A stretch of 64,000 bases of DNA from Climacium dendroides (Eukaryota > Streptophyta > Bryopsida > Hypnales > Climaciaceae). Below, in pieces: positions 10,837 to 22,539 of the stretch (its first letter is position 1; every line of letters begins with the position of its first letter). The stretch spans positions 35,087,029 to 35,151,028 of the forward strand of contig OX467083.1 of NCBI GenBank assembly GCA_950106755.1, written 5' to 3'. The notes beneath the pieces were generated by a model that was not told the origin of the DNA, did no database searches, and saw only the letters and a list, made by a program, of their open reading frames with translations. Both the position numbers and the translations under genes were made by a program.

Positions 10837-11854
10837 ATGGGTGCTGAGTTAGCGGCCTTTATTCAACAACAAGTTCAATCGGTTCTTCAAATGGCGATAC
10901 CGCATCTCTTGCAGCAACTCTCGGGGCAAGCTGCTCTGCGTTCCTCGCTGGAGTCTCCTCCAACAATCGGGCGGGTCACGGGTCGGGAATCTGTTCTACT
11001 TGAGGGGCATCGCAGTGAGACTTACCAAGGCAAGGAGGTGAGAGTAGCGAAGCTTGAAAAAATTTTGGGTAAGAAAGGGGGGGAGGTTTATAAATGGTTC
11101 GCTCAACTTCGTCTCATAATTTGGGGTAATCCACGTGCTTACCATTGCGATGAAGACAAAATAGCTCTGGCTCTTTCATACATGGGGGGGGGGGGCGACA
11201 CAAAACTGGGCAATGCCCATCCTCCAAGCCCTGGATGAAGGGCGACCTCATGAGCTATTGAATAGTTATGATCAGTTTAGAGAGGCGGTTATTTCCGTTT
11301 ATGGTGACTTGGATCGTAGAAGTAATGCTGAGGATCGCCTTGGGAAAATTAAGCAAACCGGCTCTATGGCTGGTTACATTTCCACCTTCAATGAACACGC
11401 TGCACAGGTTGATTGGAATGAATCGAGCCTGGTAGCGCGGTTTCGGGGAGGGCTTAAGGATGAGGTGCTTGATTCCATAGCCACAGCTGAAACGCAACCA
11501 CGGGGACTTCATGAGTGGATGGCGATGGCCTCACGAATCGATGAGAGGTTGTGGTCACGACGCCAAAATCGCCGGCCTTTCAATTCCTTGTTCCATCCAA
11601 AGGACCAAGGAGGCCGATTCCAACCTACTTCAGGAGGGTTAGGCCCTACCCCAATGGAACTCGATGCGGTTCATACCTCCACAGCACTAGCAAAGACAGC
11701 TGGTGAACGACTAGAGTATCAAAGACAAGGGAAGTGCTGGGGATGTGGGATGCCGGGACACATCCGGACAAGGTGTCCAACGAACCCTTCCAAACCACTT
11801 TCATTGGCAGCTCAAGGGGAAGAGGGATCGGGAAAAGAGGATGCCCGGGACTGA
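10837..11854 (+). pseudogene. Chromovirus gag with a homopolymer frameshift
   Basis: The first frame (10837-11238; the first ATG is at 10837) holds the capsid N-terminal part. It breaks at a run of 12 G (11184-11195). Capsid homology continues in another frame from about 11196 through retro-gag motifs (QALDEGRPHELLNSYDQF, FRGGLKDEV) to a zinc knuckle CWGCGMPGHIRTRC (CX2CX4HX4C) near 11734-11775, ending with TGA at 11852-11854. Removal of one G would restore the frame, so this is either slippage in the DNA, a sequencing artefact or a real mutation. Confidence 0.8.
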
Positions 11855-14800
11855 ACATGTCCATTCGGTACCCGGGCTTGCTTCAAACTGCATCGATTAC
11901 GATTCCGCAAGGATCGATGATTGCCCATCAAGAGGAGTCCTTGGAGTTAAAACCATTATGTTTGCGCGCCACCATCGACCCGGAGGCACACCTCACGTTG
12001 GAGGCAAGGATCAACTCCATGCCAAGTACAACCCTCATCGACTCTGGAGCAACCGGGATATTCATGCACCCACAATTCGCCCAGGGATGCAATGCTGAGA
12101 TTAGGAGAAAAACTACTCCACGTGAGGTTAGAGTGATTGATGGTCGCATAATCAACTCGGGCCTCATCACCCATGAAGCATTGGTGGAGTTGAGGGTGGG
12201 GAATCATCAGGAACGATTGCTGGCTGACATCACAAATACAAGCCGATATTCTTGTATCCTAGGGACCCCATGGCTTATGCGTCATGACCCTACCATCAGA
12301 TGGGCAAGTAGGAAGGTCGCTTTTGATTCAGTATATTGTAAGAATATGTGCTTGTCACAGGGGCTGCCACCACAGGAGGTAGGGAATGCCGGTGGAAGCC
12401 CAGCCGGTGAGGAGGCGTTACTGGGGGAAGCCGTGGGTTTCTCTTGCTCCTCCAAAGACGGAAGCTCGACGTCGAAGGACCTGCAGCGTGTTCCCAGGCT
12501 GGCCGAAGAAGGGAGCTCGGAAGCCAGGCTGGGCAGTTGGGGTCGAGGTCGAGCGACAAGCCCGAGGAAGGGGAGGGTCAAGCTGCGGATTCCAAGCAAG
12601 GGGCTACAAGCTCCACGGAAGGTGGGGCCCAATCCGGTAGGAGTTCGGGAGAAGCAATTGGGGCAGGGCCTGGTGGCACCGAAGCTGGCCATGGTCTCAG
12701 CTGCTGCCTTCCAGCTCTCTGCCAAAGGAGCCCAAATCTATACGTTGGAGGTATCGGAATTACCCAAGGAAACGGGGATTCCACCGGAGTATCAGGATCT
12801 ATAAGAGGCTTTTAGCGAAGTAGCATCGAACGAACTTCCAAATCATGGAGCATTAGACATGAAGATTGAATTCAAGGAGGGGTAGGAACCACGCAACACG
12901 GGATTGCGGCCGATGTCCCCGGTTGAGCTTGAGGAGTTACGATGGTATCTTGAGGAGAATTTGGGAAAAGGGTGGATCCAACGATCAAAGTCTCCGGTGT
13001 CCGCACCAATTGTATTTGCTCGGAAGAAAGATGGATCCATCCAGGTGTGCATAGACTATCGAAATTTGAATCACGTCACTGTAAGAAATCGATATCCATT
13101 GCCTTTAATTCCTGAACTTATTGATCGATTAATAGGTGCTAAAATTTTTACAAAATTGGATGTGCGACAAGCGTATCATCGAGTTCGAATGGCCCGGGGT
13201 CATGAATATAAGACGGCTTTCAAAACTCGCTATGGCCTTTTTGAATATTTGGTGATGCCATTTGGGTTAACCAATGCCCCAGCCCAATTCCAGGCTCACA
13301 TGCAGAATATATTTAGTGATTTATTGGATATCTCGGTTGTGATATACTTGGATGATATACTCATTTTCTCAAAAAATCTAGAGGAACATCAATTAATAGT
13401 GCGGGAGGTCTTGAGAAGACTACAACGACATGGTCTCTATGCCAAGGCATCGAAGTGTGAATTTCATAAAAGTTCTGTTGAATTTTTAGGTATGATGGTT
13501 TCGGACAAAGGATTGGCCATGTGTGATGACAAGGTTCAAGCAATCCGGGGGTGGCCTGTTCCTACGACGCTTAAAGAAGTCCAAGCTTTTCTAGGATTTG
13601 CGAATTTTTATAGACGATTTATTTCAGATTATTCAAAGATAGCACTTCCGCTCACCGCATTAACCCGGAAAAATCAACCATTTATTTGGACTATTCAAGC
13701 CCAAGAAGCTTTTAGTGAACTCCGGTCCCGTTTTCTTCAAGCACCGGTGTTAATGCACCCAAATTTTGAACAGCCTTTTATAGTGGAAACAGATGCTTCA
13801 GACACGGCAACAGGGGGAATTTTATCGCAACATGGTGAGGATGGACACCTCCACCCATATGCCTACCGAAGCACTAAAATGACTGTGGCAGAACAAAATT
13901 ATGACATTTACGACAAGGAGTTACTAGCCATCGTTTTAGCTTTCCAAGATTGGAGGGTCTATTTAGAAGGATCACCACATCAAGTAAGGGTGATTTTAGA
14001 TCACAAAAACCTAGAGCATTTTCTTACAACGAAGCAATTAAATCGACGACAGGCCAGATGGTCCGAAATGCTTTCGGCCTTCAATTTCACAATTCAACAT
14101 AGACCAGGGTTGCAAAATGGGCGGACGGACATGCTTTCTAGGCGAAGGAAGACAGATGAAGACCATGAGCAAACTTCAAAGCCCTTGTTGCGCTTAGCGT
14201 TATTGGAGTCTTGTGAACCAGTCTGGAGTGATAGCAAGATTATAGAACACATCAGGTCAGCCACTATGACAGACACAATGCTTGAATCAGTTATAGCATT
14301 TTTTCAAAATCGGCCAGACCAAGCCCCACTTGACATTCGCCAACAATTCCAGGCATATCACTTATCGGAGGGCATTCTCTATTTTCGAGACAAGGTGGTT
14401 GTTCCAGATGATGAAGAGTTAAAACGTCAGATCCTACGTTCGCGACATGATGCCCCAATGGCAGGTCATCCTGGGAGGGCTAAAACATTTGATCTGGTTT
14501 CTAGGAATTTCTATTGGTCAACATTACGCCGATATGTCCACCGATATGTGGACGGATGCGACATGTGCCAAAGATCAAAATCTACGCATCACGCTCGCTA
14601 TGGGTTACTGCAACCTATTCCAGCAGCTCACGCACCTTGGAAACGAGTTACCATAGATTTTATTGTAAAATTACCGAGGAGTGGGGGGGTTGATTCAGTT
14701 ATGGTGGTTGTGGATAAGAATACGAAACTAGCTCACTTTATCCCTACAAACGAGTCAATTGACTCCAACGGGGCGGCTACGTTGTACCTACACAACGTTT

Positions 14801-15975
14801 GGAAACACCATGGAACCCCAAATGAAATGATCTCTGACCGCGGTCTTGTTTTTATTTCTAAATTTATGAGACGATTATATCAACTCCTTCGTATTCAACC
14901 ATCGCCCACGACGGCATTTCATCCGCAATCCGACGGGCAAACAGAAAGGATCAACCAAGTCCTTGAACAATTTTTAAGGCTATTTACAACAAGTCGACAG
15001 GATGACTGGTCAGACCTACTCCCCTTAGCTGAATTTGCATATAATAATGCTCTTCATGCAGCCACGGGATTCTCTCCTTTTTACGCCACATACGGATATC
15101 ACCCACAACTCTCATTTATGTCTCCAACATCCTCAATGGTGCCAGCAGCAGAGGCAAGAATTCGGCAATTGCAGGAGGTACATGACGAAATTAAAATACT
15201 CATACAGATTGCAGGAGATCAAGCTAAAAGACAATATGATAAAGGAGTTAAACTACAACCGCAGTACCAAGTGGGGGACAAAGTCATGCTTCGTCATGAC
15301 CACATAGCTACCACGGCACCATCGAAGAAGCTAGCTCCTAAGTTTTTGGGTCCTTTTCTAATTACCGAAAAAATATCAGACTTGGTGTACAGGTTGAAAC
15401 TTCCACGAACACTACGCATTCATGACGTGTTCCACGTCTCTTTGTTGGAGAGGTATCGGCCAGATACAATACCTAGACGTCGCCAAAAGCCACCGCCACC
15501 AATTGTGACGCCTGAGGGTGACGTCGAGTGGGAGGTTCACAGCATCCTTGATTCTCGAAGAAGCGGACGCGGTAGGCAACTCCAATATTTGGTATCATGG
15601 GAAGGATACGGGCCTGCTCACAACTCCTGGGAACCAGCTACAAACCTACGGAACGCTCCTGACGTGGTCAAGGAGTTCCATTCCCGACACCCATCTGCAC
15701 CGGCGCCATCCCGCATTCAAGCGTTGGAGTTTGCGGACAGGAATCACGAGATTAACCATGAGGCTGAAACCTCAAAGGGGGGGTATTGTTACGACCACCT
15801 GGTCGTAACAGCTGGACGGGCTCACGATGATTGGGGCGGCGGTTCCTCAGGGAGAGGCGCCACGTCTGCAATGGAAGTTACAACGTCAAGGCAGTTATCG
15901 GTGGGGGATCAGGAGGCTGCATCCTCCTTAAAGCCCAGTGAGGGGGGCCGGTGTCCCTCACGCAACATTCTGTAA
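11734..15975 (+). pseudogene. Chromovirus pol: protease, RT, RNase H, integrase, chromodomain
   Basis: A single frame is interrupted only by TAA at 12802-12804 and TAG at 12883-12885. Domains in order: aspartic protease (LIDSGATGIF, near 12040); RT with LDVRQAYHRVRM, VMPFGLTNAPAQFQ and YLDDILIFS (13350-13376); RNase H (VETDASDTATGG); integrase zinc finger (HRYVDGCDMCQ), catalytic core and a GPFLITEK module; and a C-terminal chromodomain (YLVSWEGYGPAHNSWEP, about 15588-15640), which in the family targets insertion to chromatin. The frame runs on into the 3' LTR and stops at 15973-15975. Its first 120 bp overlap gag in a different frame. Both nonsense codons could come from C-to-T change of Gln codons. 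Confidence 0.9.
15772..15783 (+). promoter_or_regulatory. Chromovirus polypurine tract
   Basis: AAAGGGGGGG-type purine run a few bases before the 3' LTR, the usual second-strand primer. Confidence 0.75.
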
Positions 15976-16121
15976 TACGAAAGCATTGCTAATCCTTCCG
16001 ATACGATCCCCAACTCTCACTCTTGCCGATTGGTATTTTGATTGTCGTAATGTCCTAGTGTACATGAGCTTCATGGTGGCTGGTTGCTGTCTGCACTTCT
16101 GATTGATCTTTGCAGTGCATG
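15787..16121 (+). repeat. Chromovirus 3' LTR
   Basis: Near-identical to 10147-10481. It also contains the last 62 codons of the pol frame. Confidence 0.9.
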
Positions 16122-17315
16122 GAAACCTTCAGCGGGTTGCTGATGCATTGATAATTTTGTTGCAAATTGAATGTGTTAAATCCGATAGCCGTGAAGTGAC
16201 ATTTGAAGGGTATTTTGAGGGTTTAAACAACAACCAATACTATTTATTTATGTGGTGAAGAATTGTTAATAAAGTAAAGAAAAAGGTAGATACTATTCAT
16301 CTTCTCTCTCGTTGTAGTTTTGGAAAAAACTGAATGTTTAGAGGATCATTGTGAGTTGTGTACAAAGAGTTTTGTAATGAAAATTGGAGGAGTTGTGTAT
16401 CATGCTATCTTGTTTTCAAGTTGATGTCACTTACTTGATTTGGAATTAGTATTTAGAAGTTGTGTTTGTTTGAGTGAAAGGAGGTTTGCTGCCTTCTATG
16501 AAGAAAGGTTGAGATTTTGACCGACCATAAAATACGGATAGGTCTTTTGTTTGTAATAAAACTTTGAGGGAGTGTAGGAAATGTTGTTAGCTTCTAAAAA
16601 GTTATCATTCATTCAATTTGGAGTTGGTATGAATGAGTTGTGAGTGATGAAGCAAGGAAAGGTCTATTGCCTTTTTTTTCTCAAGGCCAAAATTTTGGAT
16701 GGCCATAGAAGTTGGACAGAGTGTTCAAATAAGTTGAAATTTGGAGGAAAAGTAAAATATTGTATTAGTTTTCCAAAAAACTATTACTCATTTCATTTGG
16801 AGTTGTGAAGTTTTTGTAGCATCAAATCAAAATTCAGCCAAGGAGATGGGGTTTTGAGGAGACTTTAAAAACTTGTGTGTTGTGGTTTGTGGCTTGTTTT
16901 TTCTTGTAAACTTTGTTGTTGTGGACGATATGGGTGAAACCATTGCTTAGCCTTGTTTTGTGTCGTAGAAACGACAAAGTGGCATTGATCATCCACATGA
17001 TCATACTTTTTTATTGTTCCCATTAGTAAAGTATATTTGTCGATCACCGTGGGTTTGAAATTTAGGAGCTAATCTTTCAGACAATTTCAACTCGTGGTCT
17101 GGCTGTCCCGTTTTATTTGTTCAAGGTCCGTAGTTTCTTATCACCTACCTAAATTCTAACCCTTTAGAACTACCAACAAAATAAGCCAACATGAAGCACG
17201 TAGAAGACTTGAAGATAAAAAGACCAGAAGACTTGTAGATTTAAGAAAGTTCTCAAACAATTTTCTCCAGTTGCAACCAAAATCTCTATGATTTCCCAAG
17301 GCAAACCGCTCTCAA
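16122..17315. other. Unclassified inserted segment, right arm
   Basis: Continuation of the block at 9787-10146. The first 125 bp can be read as RVADALIILLQIECVKSDS... on the plus strand, continuing exon-like quality. The rest is non-coding but repetitive: the phrase 'ATTTGGA(G/A)TTG...AGTTGTG' recurs near 16438, 16617 and 16796, about 180 bp apart. Not recognisable as copia, gypsy or LINE. Confidence 0.4.
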
Positions 17316-20275
17316 CACAACACCGTCCAATCAGCATTACTCCAACCACAAAACTGATGGTGTGTGATTTCAGAAAGAGTAGTGCTGGAGTATATTAATC
17401 TTTGATTGCAAGTCCCACTTTGATAATGAAAAATTCTTTTTACTCCAAGCTAGTGGATAAGAACTGGATTTTGTATAAACTGTGCAAGGTGATTTACTAC
17501 AAATGCAAGGTTCTATCAAGTGCATGTGACTAAATATTGTAAGCTTCCGAGAGCTTGTTTATATGGAATTTGCAACATGTGTTCTTATTCTTTAGGAATG
17601 AGAGCATCATTGTCATGTTGAAAATATCTAATGCCTGCTTCTAAGGAAGTTGCTACAGAATTGAAATTTTGTATATTGAATTTAGTTAATATATCACTTA
17701 TATATTTGTCTTGTGATAAGCTTAGAGTTCATTTGGATCGATTTCGTTGAATTTGAATGCTGAGTATGTATTCAATGTCGTTATTATCAATCATTGAGAA
17801 ACGTTTTGCAAACAGGGACTTAATTATAGTTAGGAATTCCAGGTTGTTAGAGACTAAAATAAGGTCGTCGATGTAGAGGCCTAATAGTAATATAGAATTG
17901 TGTGATCTTTTGAAATAGACATTAGGATCAGATTTACATTTTGTAAAACCTTGACTTAACAGGAAGTTGTCGAATAGTTGATACCAAGCTCGAGGAACTT
18001 GTTTAAGGCCGTATAGAGATTTTAAAAGTCAACATACTTTGTTTTCACTATTGGGTTGTATATAACCATTGGGTTGAGTAAGATAAAGTTCTTCAGTTAC
18101 GTTAGCATTTAAAAAGGCTATTATCACATCCATTTGATGGATGTGATAATCATGTATTGTGGCCAGGGCTAAAAGTAGTCGAAGAGAGGCGATTCTGATT
18201 ACTGGAAATTATGTGTCAAAGTAATCAATACCAAGTTCTTGCGAATAGCCTTTTGCAAGAAAGCAAGCTTTGAAGCGAGATAAAGTACCGTCAGAGTGGT
18301 ATTTGCGCCAAAATATCCATTTGCTACAAATTACAGATTTGTTGGATGGTAGATCTGTAAGTTCCTAGGTGTGATTATCCATCAAAGACTTGTATTCTTT
18401 GTCCATAGAAATCTACTAATGAGGAGCATCAAGACTTTTGAGAGCTTCCTTGACAGAGCTAGGGTCAGGAATCTGAGGCAATAATGTAAAGAAATTTTCA
18501 TCATAGAAGTGCTTGGACTTCCAAGTTCCTTTAGTTGGTCGTTGTAAAGTTCTAGATGTTGGCATTTTTTGGAAAATGATATCTTGACGATGATGAGAAC
18601 ATAGATGTGGGGATATAGCCAAAATAGAATCATTAGTGAAAGATATTTGAGGAATAGGTTTAATAGGTTGTGTTTTTAAAAGAGAGGTCGAAAAAAATGT
18701 CAAAGGAGTGGTTTGCTCACTTGGCTATTGACTTGGCTAAGTTGCTGATGAATTAGGTACAACATAGTAATTTTCGTTTGCGTTGAAATTGGAATTGATG
18801 CTAAGTGGTAATGGTTGCTGGAGAAGTTAATTTTCAAAGAAAATAACATGATGGCTAGAGAATACTTTGTGTGTTTTAACATTATAAAGCTTGTATCCTT
18901 TAATGCCATGTTGTTCTGCGTAGCCATTGAAGATACATTTTGTAGTTTTGTCGTCAAGCTTTATTTGTTGTTCAACAAGGATTTGAGAATAGGCTATGCA
19001 GCCAAAGATTCGTAAATTTGAAAAGTCAGGATAGAGACCTGTCCATAACTGATATGGAGTGAAATTATTTAAGGCTTTTGTATAAGATAAATTCTGTAAG
19101 TAGCAAGCAGTTGACATAACTTCTGCCAATCTACCTAGAAAAAACGAATAAGGTTAGTTATTTTGAGCATGGTGCGGGTTGATTCAATTAGAGTTCGATT
19201 TTTCCTTTCAGATACTCCGTTTTGAGGTGGACTATATGGATTGGTAAAGTGGCGCTAAATGCCATTAAATTCACAAAATTTGTTGAAGTAATTGGAGATG
19301 TATTCACCGCCATTGGCAAAGCAGAGGATTAATATTTGTTTAGATGTGTATTTTTCGACTAGAGTTTTGTAGCTCTGGAAGTAGGAAAGTGTTTGAGATT
19401 TCTTTTGTAAGAAGTATATGTATGTATATCATGAATAATCATTGATAAACAATAGAAATTATAAAGCACCACCAAGAGATGGTGTGGACATTGGTCCACA
19501 CAAATCCGTGTGTACCATAACAAGAGCTTCTGTAGCTTGTATTACAGGTGCAGGTGGATATGGTGATTTAGTCTACTTTCTAAAAACGCAGCCTTCACAA
19601 ATAGTAGAATTACTCTTGATTGGTGGGAGACCAGTTACTAGTTGACTTGATTTCATGATACTTAAGTATCGTGTGTTAATGTGGCCAAGGCGATGATGCC
19701 ATCAAAGAGAATCAATATCTTGATTTGATGTGATTTTAGAAGTAAAGTTGAAGCTTGTTGGCTCAATACCAATACCCAAGGGATACAAATTGTCTTTTGT
19801 GGGGATTATGAGTTGAATGATCAGCTTGGTCTTTGTAGTGACAATAACATGATCATTTTTAAAAATAAGTATTGTATTGCTAGCAATTATTTGTGCAATT
19901 GATAGAAGATGTCGTGTTAAGCCAAGAACATATAAAACATCTGTGATTGACAGAAGTTCGCCTATTTTGATTTTGAGAAGAACAAAACCAGAATATGCTA
20001 ATTGATGAGAGTTGTTGTCTCCGAGGAGTATTGTTCTTAGAGTTGAAAGATTGTGATAATCACAAAATAGAGACTTGGAAGGGGTCATATGTTGACTTGC
20101 TCCACTATCCAAAAACCATAAAAGTGAAATTTTGATTGTGAATACAATTGTACTGAAAGCATAAGCATGAGTTTCATGCTTTGTGAAATTGTTTGATTGA
20201 GTTTGAACTTGGTCATGTTTTTTCTTCTAGCAATCAAGTGCTTTGTGGCCAGGTATGCCGTAATAATAGCATATT
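17316..20275 (-). pseudogene. Copia-2 protease, integrase and reverse transcriptase
   Basis: Minus-strand domains: zinc-knuckle relic (GIPGHKALDC, about 20235-20270), protease DSGASQHMTPSK (20112-20075), GAG-pre-integrase, integrase C-terminal region (ACYLQNLSYTKALNNFTPYQ, 19129-18827) and RT with LLKSLYGLKQ, SDPNVYFKRS and the active-site LYIDDLILVSNN (about 17865-17900). Frequent stops and frame changes show long decay. The RT ends at WSNADW near 17316, where the unclassified segment is inserted. Confidence 0.85.
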
Positions 20276-20517
20276 ATCATAGTTTGAGAAGACGAGGGCT
20301 GGTAAGATGGCCTTGTTGAACGGAAGTTGGGTTTTCAAGGAACTAAGTAGTTCTGAAATCGTTTGGATTTAAATTTGGCAGGTTTGACAAACTTACCTTT
20401 TATATAAAAGGCACTTGTTGGTTTGACATCTGAATTTGATTGTAGAGAATAATTTATATCATTTTGCTGTAAAATATTTGAAAACAGATTATTGAAGGGC
20501 AAATTTTCAAATCCACC

Positions 20518-21033
20518 TCATGTAGTTATGAACGTGCTCCATGTGTCAGGTAATGCTCCAAGGAGAAAATTAACCTGTTGGGCATCCGTGAAGGTACAAC
20601 CTTCAATATTAGCTTCTTGTAAGGTTGCTTGCCAGTTTTCTAAAAATTGTAAAACGTCTTCAGTTGGTGTCATTGTCATGTGACAGAGTCTTTCATGCAG
20701 ATGAACTTGGCTGACCTTATTCGATTTTTTATAAAGTTGTTTTAGTCTATCCCATATTCCTTTAGAAGTCTTAAGTGGACGAAGAGTAATGATTTGCTTT
20801 TTGCCACAATGAAGTAGAATGTTAGAGCGAGTCTTTGAATCTTTAAATTTCCAGACTATGAGGCCTGCAACATTTGATTCTGCAAAGATTGTTTCCAAGC
20901 CATCAACTACAAACCATAGTTTGGACCTTATTAGCAGCATTTCAATCTTGATGCTCCAACTAGCATAATTAGTAGAAGTTAGAGGAGGGATAACATATGC
21001 GCGAGGAGCCAGACTGGTAATTGTTGAAGCCAT
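20518..21033 (-). pseudogene. Copia-2 gag
   Basis: A 171-codon minus-strand frame starts with ATG at 21033. It has IPPLTSTNYASWSIKIEMLL, GIWDRLKQLYKKSNK and NFLLGALPDTWSTF, the UBN2-type copia gag fold. It aligns closely with the copia-1 gag, so the two elements are of one lineage. Confidence 0.85.
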
Positions 21034-21149
21034 TGAGAAATAAGTGGAGACTTGTTGTTCAGGAGTGTTGACACTTTGTGGAAAAAATTTCTTCGAACAT
21101 GTCGATTATAGTTGTGTTCGAAGCCATAATACTGTATTACAAATTGTTA

Positions 21150-21440
21150 AAGCTCTTGATGGATGAATGAAGACACTATGATGTAGAAATCATCTGCGAA
21201 GAATTGAGAATTTAACTCATCAAATTGATAAGGTTCATCATAAGAATAGATATTGTATTCAAAAAAGCTGAAGGTGCATGAAAAATCCCATATGGGATGA
21301 CGTCAAATGTGACAAGCTATTCTTGTGATGTTGGTTCGTGAAGTTTGATGAGGATTTGGGAGAATCCGCTCGAAAGATCAAAAGTTTCAACAAGAATTTG
21401 ATTGAATCCTCTCAAAAGATTTGAGATCATTCCATCGTTA
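21150..21440 (-). pseudogene. Copia-2 leader ORF relic
   Basis: Between primer site and gag, the minus strand carries a decayed counterpart of the copia-1 leader ORF, sharing IPYGI..AP, QFDE.N.Q.F..DF and a terminal HQEL-stop. It now has at least one stop and a frameshift. Confidence 0.6.
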
Positions 21441-21487
21441 AGACTCTCTTCATCTACTTCGCTTGGAAGTTTATATCAATTGCAAGA

Positions 21488-21726
21488 TTAACCCTTTAAT
21501 GACTAAGAAGTCCAAATTGGGCCTCACATTTTTTAAGCAATTTTGAAGAGTTTAAATAGATTTTTAAAATTTATTTTAATAAATATTTACTTAAACCAAT
21601 GCATGTAATGTTCTTCACCCAAGCTAATGATATAATAAAATTTTCCATTTATATTATACGTTCTACAATATAAACAATCAAAGTATGCAATTTAAAATCA
21701 TGAATTCTTAGTACGTAAAGGGTTAA
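21488..21726. mobile_element. TTAA-CCC MITE, copy A (piggyBac-like, 239 bp with target sites)
   Basis: TTAA at both ends, with inverted termini CCCTTTA(A/C)...ACTAAGAA. It sits in the leader region of copia-2 and is the same family as the copy in the PRORP intron: both carry GGGCCTCAC near one end and AAAATCATGA(A/G)TTCTT near the other. Confidence 0.75.
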
Positions 21727-21842
21727 GTTGCAACTGTGCTTCAACTTCTTTTTGTAGTTCTTCAACTACGAGGAGGTTGACGATATTAGCAATCGGTGCC
21801 AAAGAATACCACATGATGGTTATCGATGTGTATTGATTCCTG

Positions 21843-21854
21843 GCTCTAATACCA
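21843..21854 (-). promoter_or_regulatory. Copia-2 primer-binding site
   Basis: TGGTATTAGAGC on the minus strand directly inside the 5' LTR; one C-to-T change from the canonical tRNA-Met site. Confidence 0.85.
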
Positions 21855-22057
21855 TGTGAGAAGAAGAAGAACAATATGTGTTTGTGTATATATATATATT
21901 ATAAGGTTACAAGTGAAAAGCTTATTATAGGTTTCTAAGAGAAGACTGGTGTGAGACTCTATAGTTGCAACTGTCTGTAACCATAGATGTGTGACGCTTA
22001 ATCTACTACATTAGCACTAATATAATCTAATTATTGATTATGATGTTTGCTCTAACA
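21855..22057 (-). repeat. Copia-2 5' LTR (203 bp)
   Basis: Partner of 8990-9192 with the same TG...CA ends. An AT microsatellite near 21889-21903 replaces the AG run of the other copy. Confidence 0.9.
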
Positions 22058-22539
22058 CTTGGTGCTTTACCAAATTCTTGGAGCTCCTTTATAACCATAT
22101 AGGGTGGTATTGCTAATCTCACATTTTCAACTTTGCTGTCTAATATCCTCCAGCAAAATTCCATCAATCTTTCTAAACCTGAAATATTCAAATCTAGTGC
22201 CTTTTATGTCAAAGGCAAGTTTATTAAGCCATCTCCAAATAATAAATTCTCATCTGGATAATTTCCAAAGAACACTAAACAAAGCTTCCATTCACAATCT
22301 CGGAACAGTGGGAAGAGTTGGTAGGGACAAAAATCCACTAACCAAAACACTTCCTCATTTCCTTAAATAACTATCATCTGACATTATTGTGGGATTCCAG
22401 AGCATAAGACACTTGACTATCACAAGAAGAAGCGTGATCAAGCAAAAAATGGGCAAGGTCGATCTAATAATGCCCTTACTACTGACACACTAGCTTACCT
22501 CTTTTCAACCATAAGTGATAATTCAAGCTTATCCTCGTC

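Larger units (their letters stand above)
10147..16121 (+). mobile_element. Chromovirus: Ty3/gypsy LTR retrotransposon with chromodomain, plus strand
   Basis: LTRs of about 335 bp lie at 10147-10481 and 15787-16121. GAAAC sits at both flanks (10142-10146 and 16122-16126), within a longer shared CATGGAAAC, so the exact LTR end is uncertain by two bases; a TG...CA reading ends at 10479/16119. By eye the LTRs differ at only five sites, all transitions. Order is gag, protease, RT, RNase H, integrase, chromodomain. Chromodomain gypsy elements are widespread in plants, including mosses and lycophytes. It is the youngest layer of the nest. Confidence 0.93.
8990..22057 (-). mobile_element. Copia-2: Ty1/copia LTR retrotransposon, minus strand, inserted in copia-1 gag
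   Basis: LTRs lie at 8990-9192 (3') and 21855-22057 (5'), both 203 bp, with TG...CA ends. The target duplication CTTGG is at 8985-8989 and 22058-22062. The primer site is at 21843-21854. Domain order on the minus strand is leader ORF relic, gag 21033-20518, zinc knuckle, protease, integrase, RT and, after a large insertion, RNase H 9786-9327. Outside a variable microsatellite patch the LTRs differ at roughly 22 of 181 sites by eye count. Many stops make it defective. Confidence 0.9.
8514..22480 (+). pseudogene. Copia-1 gag, split by copia-2
   Basis: The 5' part (8514-8984) is a UBN2-type copia gag with IPTLSADNYASWSMKLELLL and KQVWDQLKQLY. It is closely related to the copia-2 gag. A TGA (8946-8948) already interrupts the frame before the insertion. 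The reading resumes at 22058 (LGALPNSWSSF). A relic of the CCHC zinc knuckle (CGIPEHKTLDYH) lies near 22388-22425 with cysteines lost. Confidence 0.8.

Noticed and set aside
12282..12725. 147-codon minus-strand frame in the chromovirus
   Set aside because: Antisense to the spacer between protease and RT; no evidence it is expressed.
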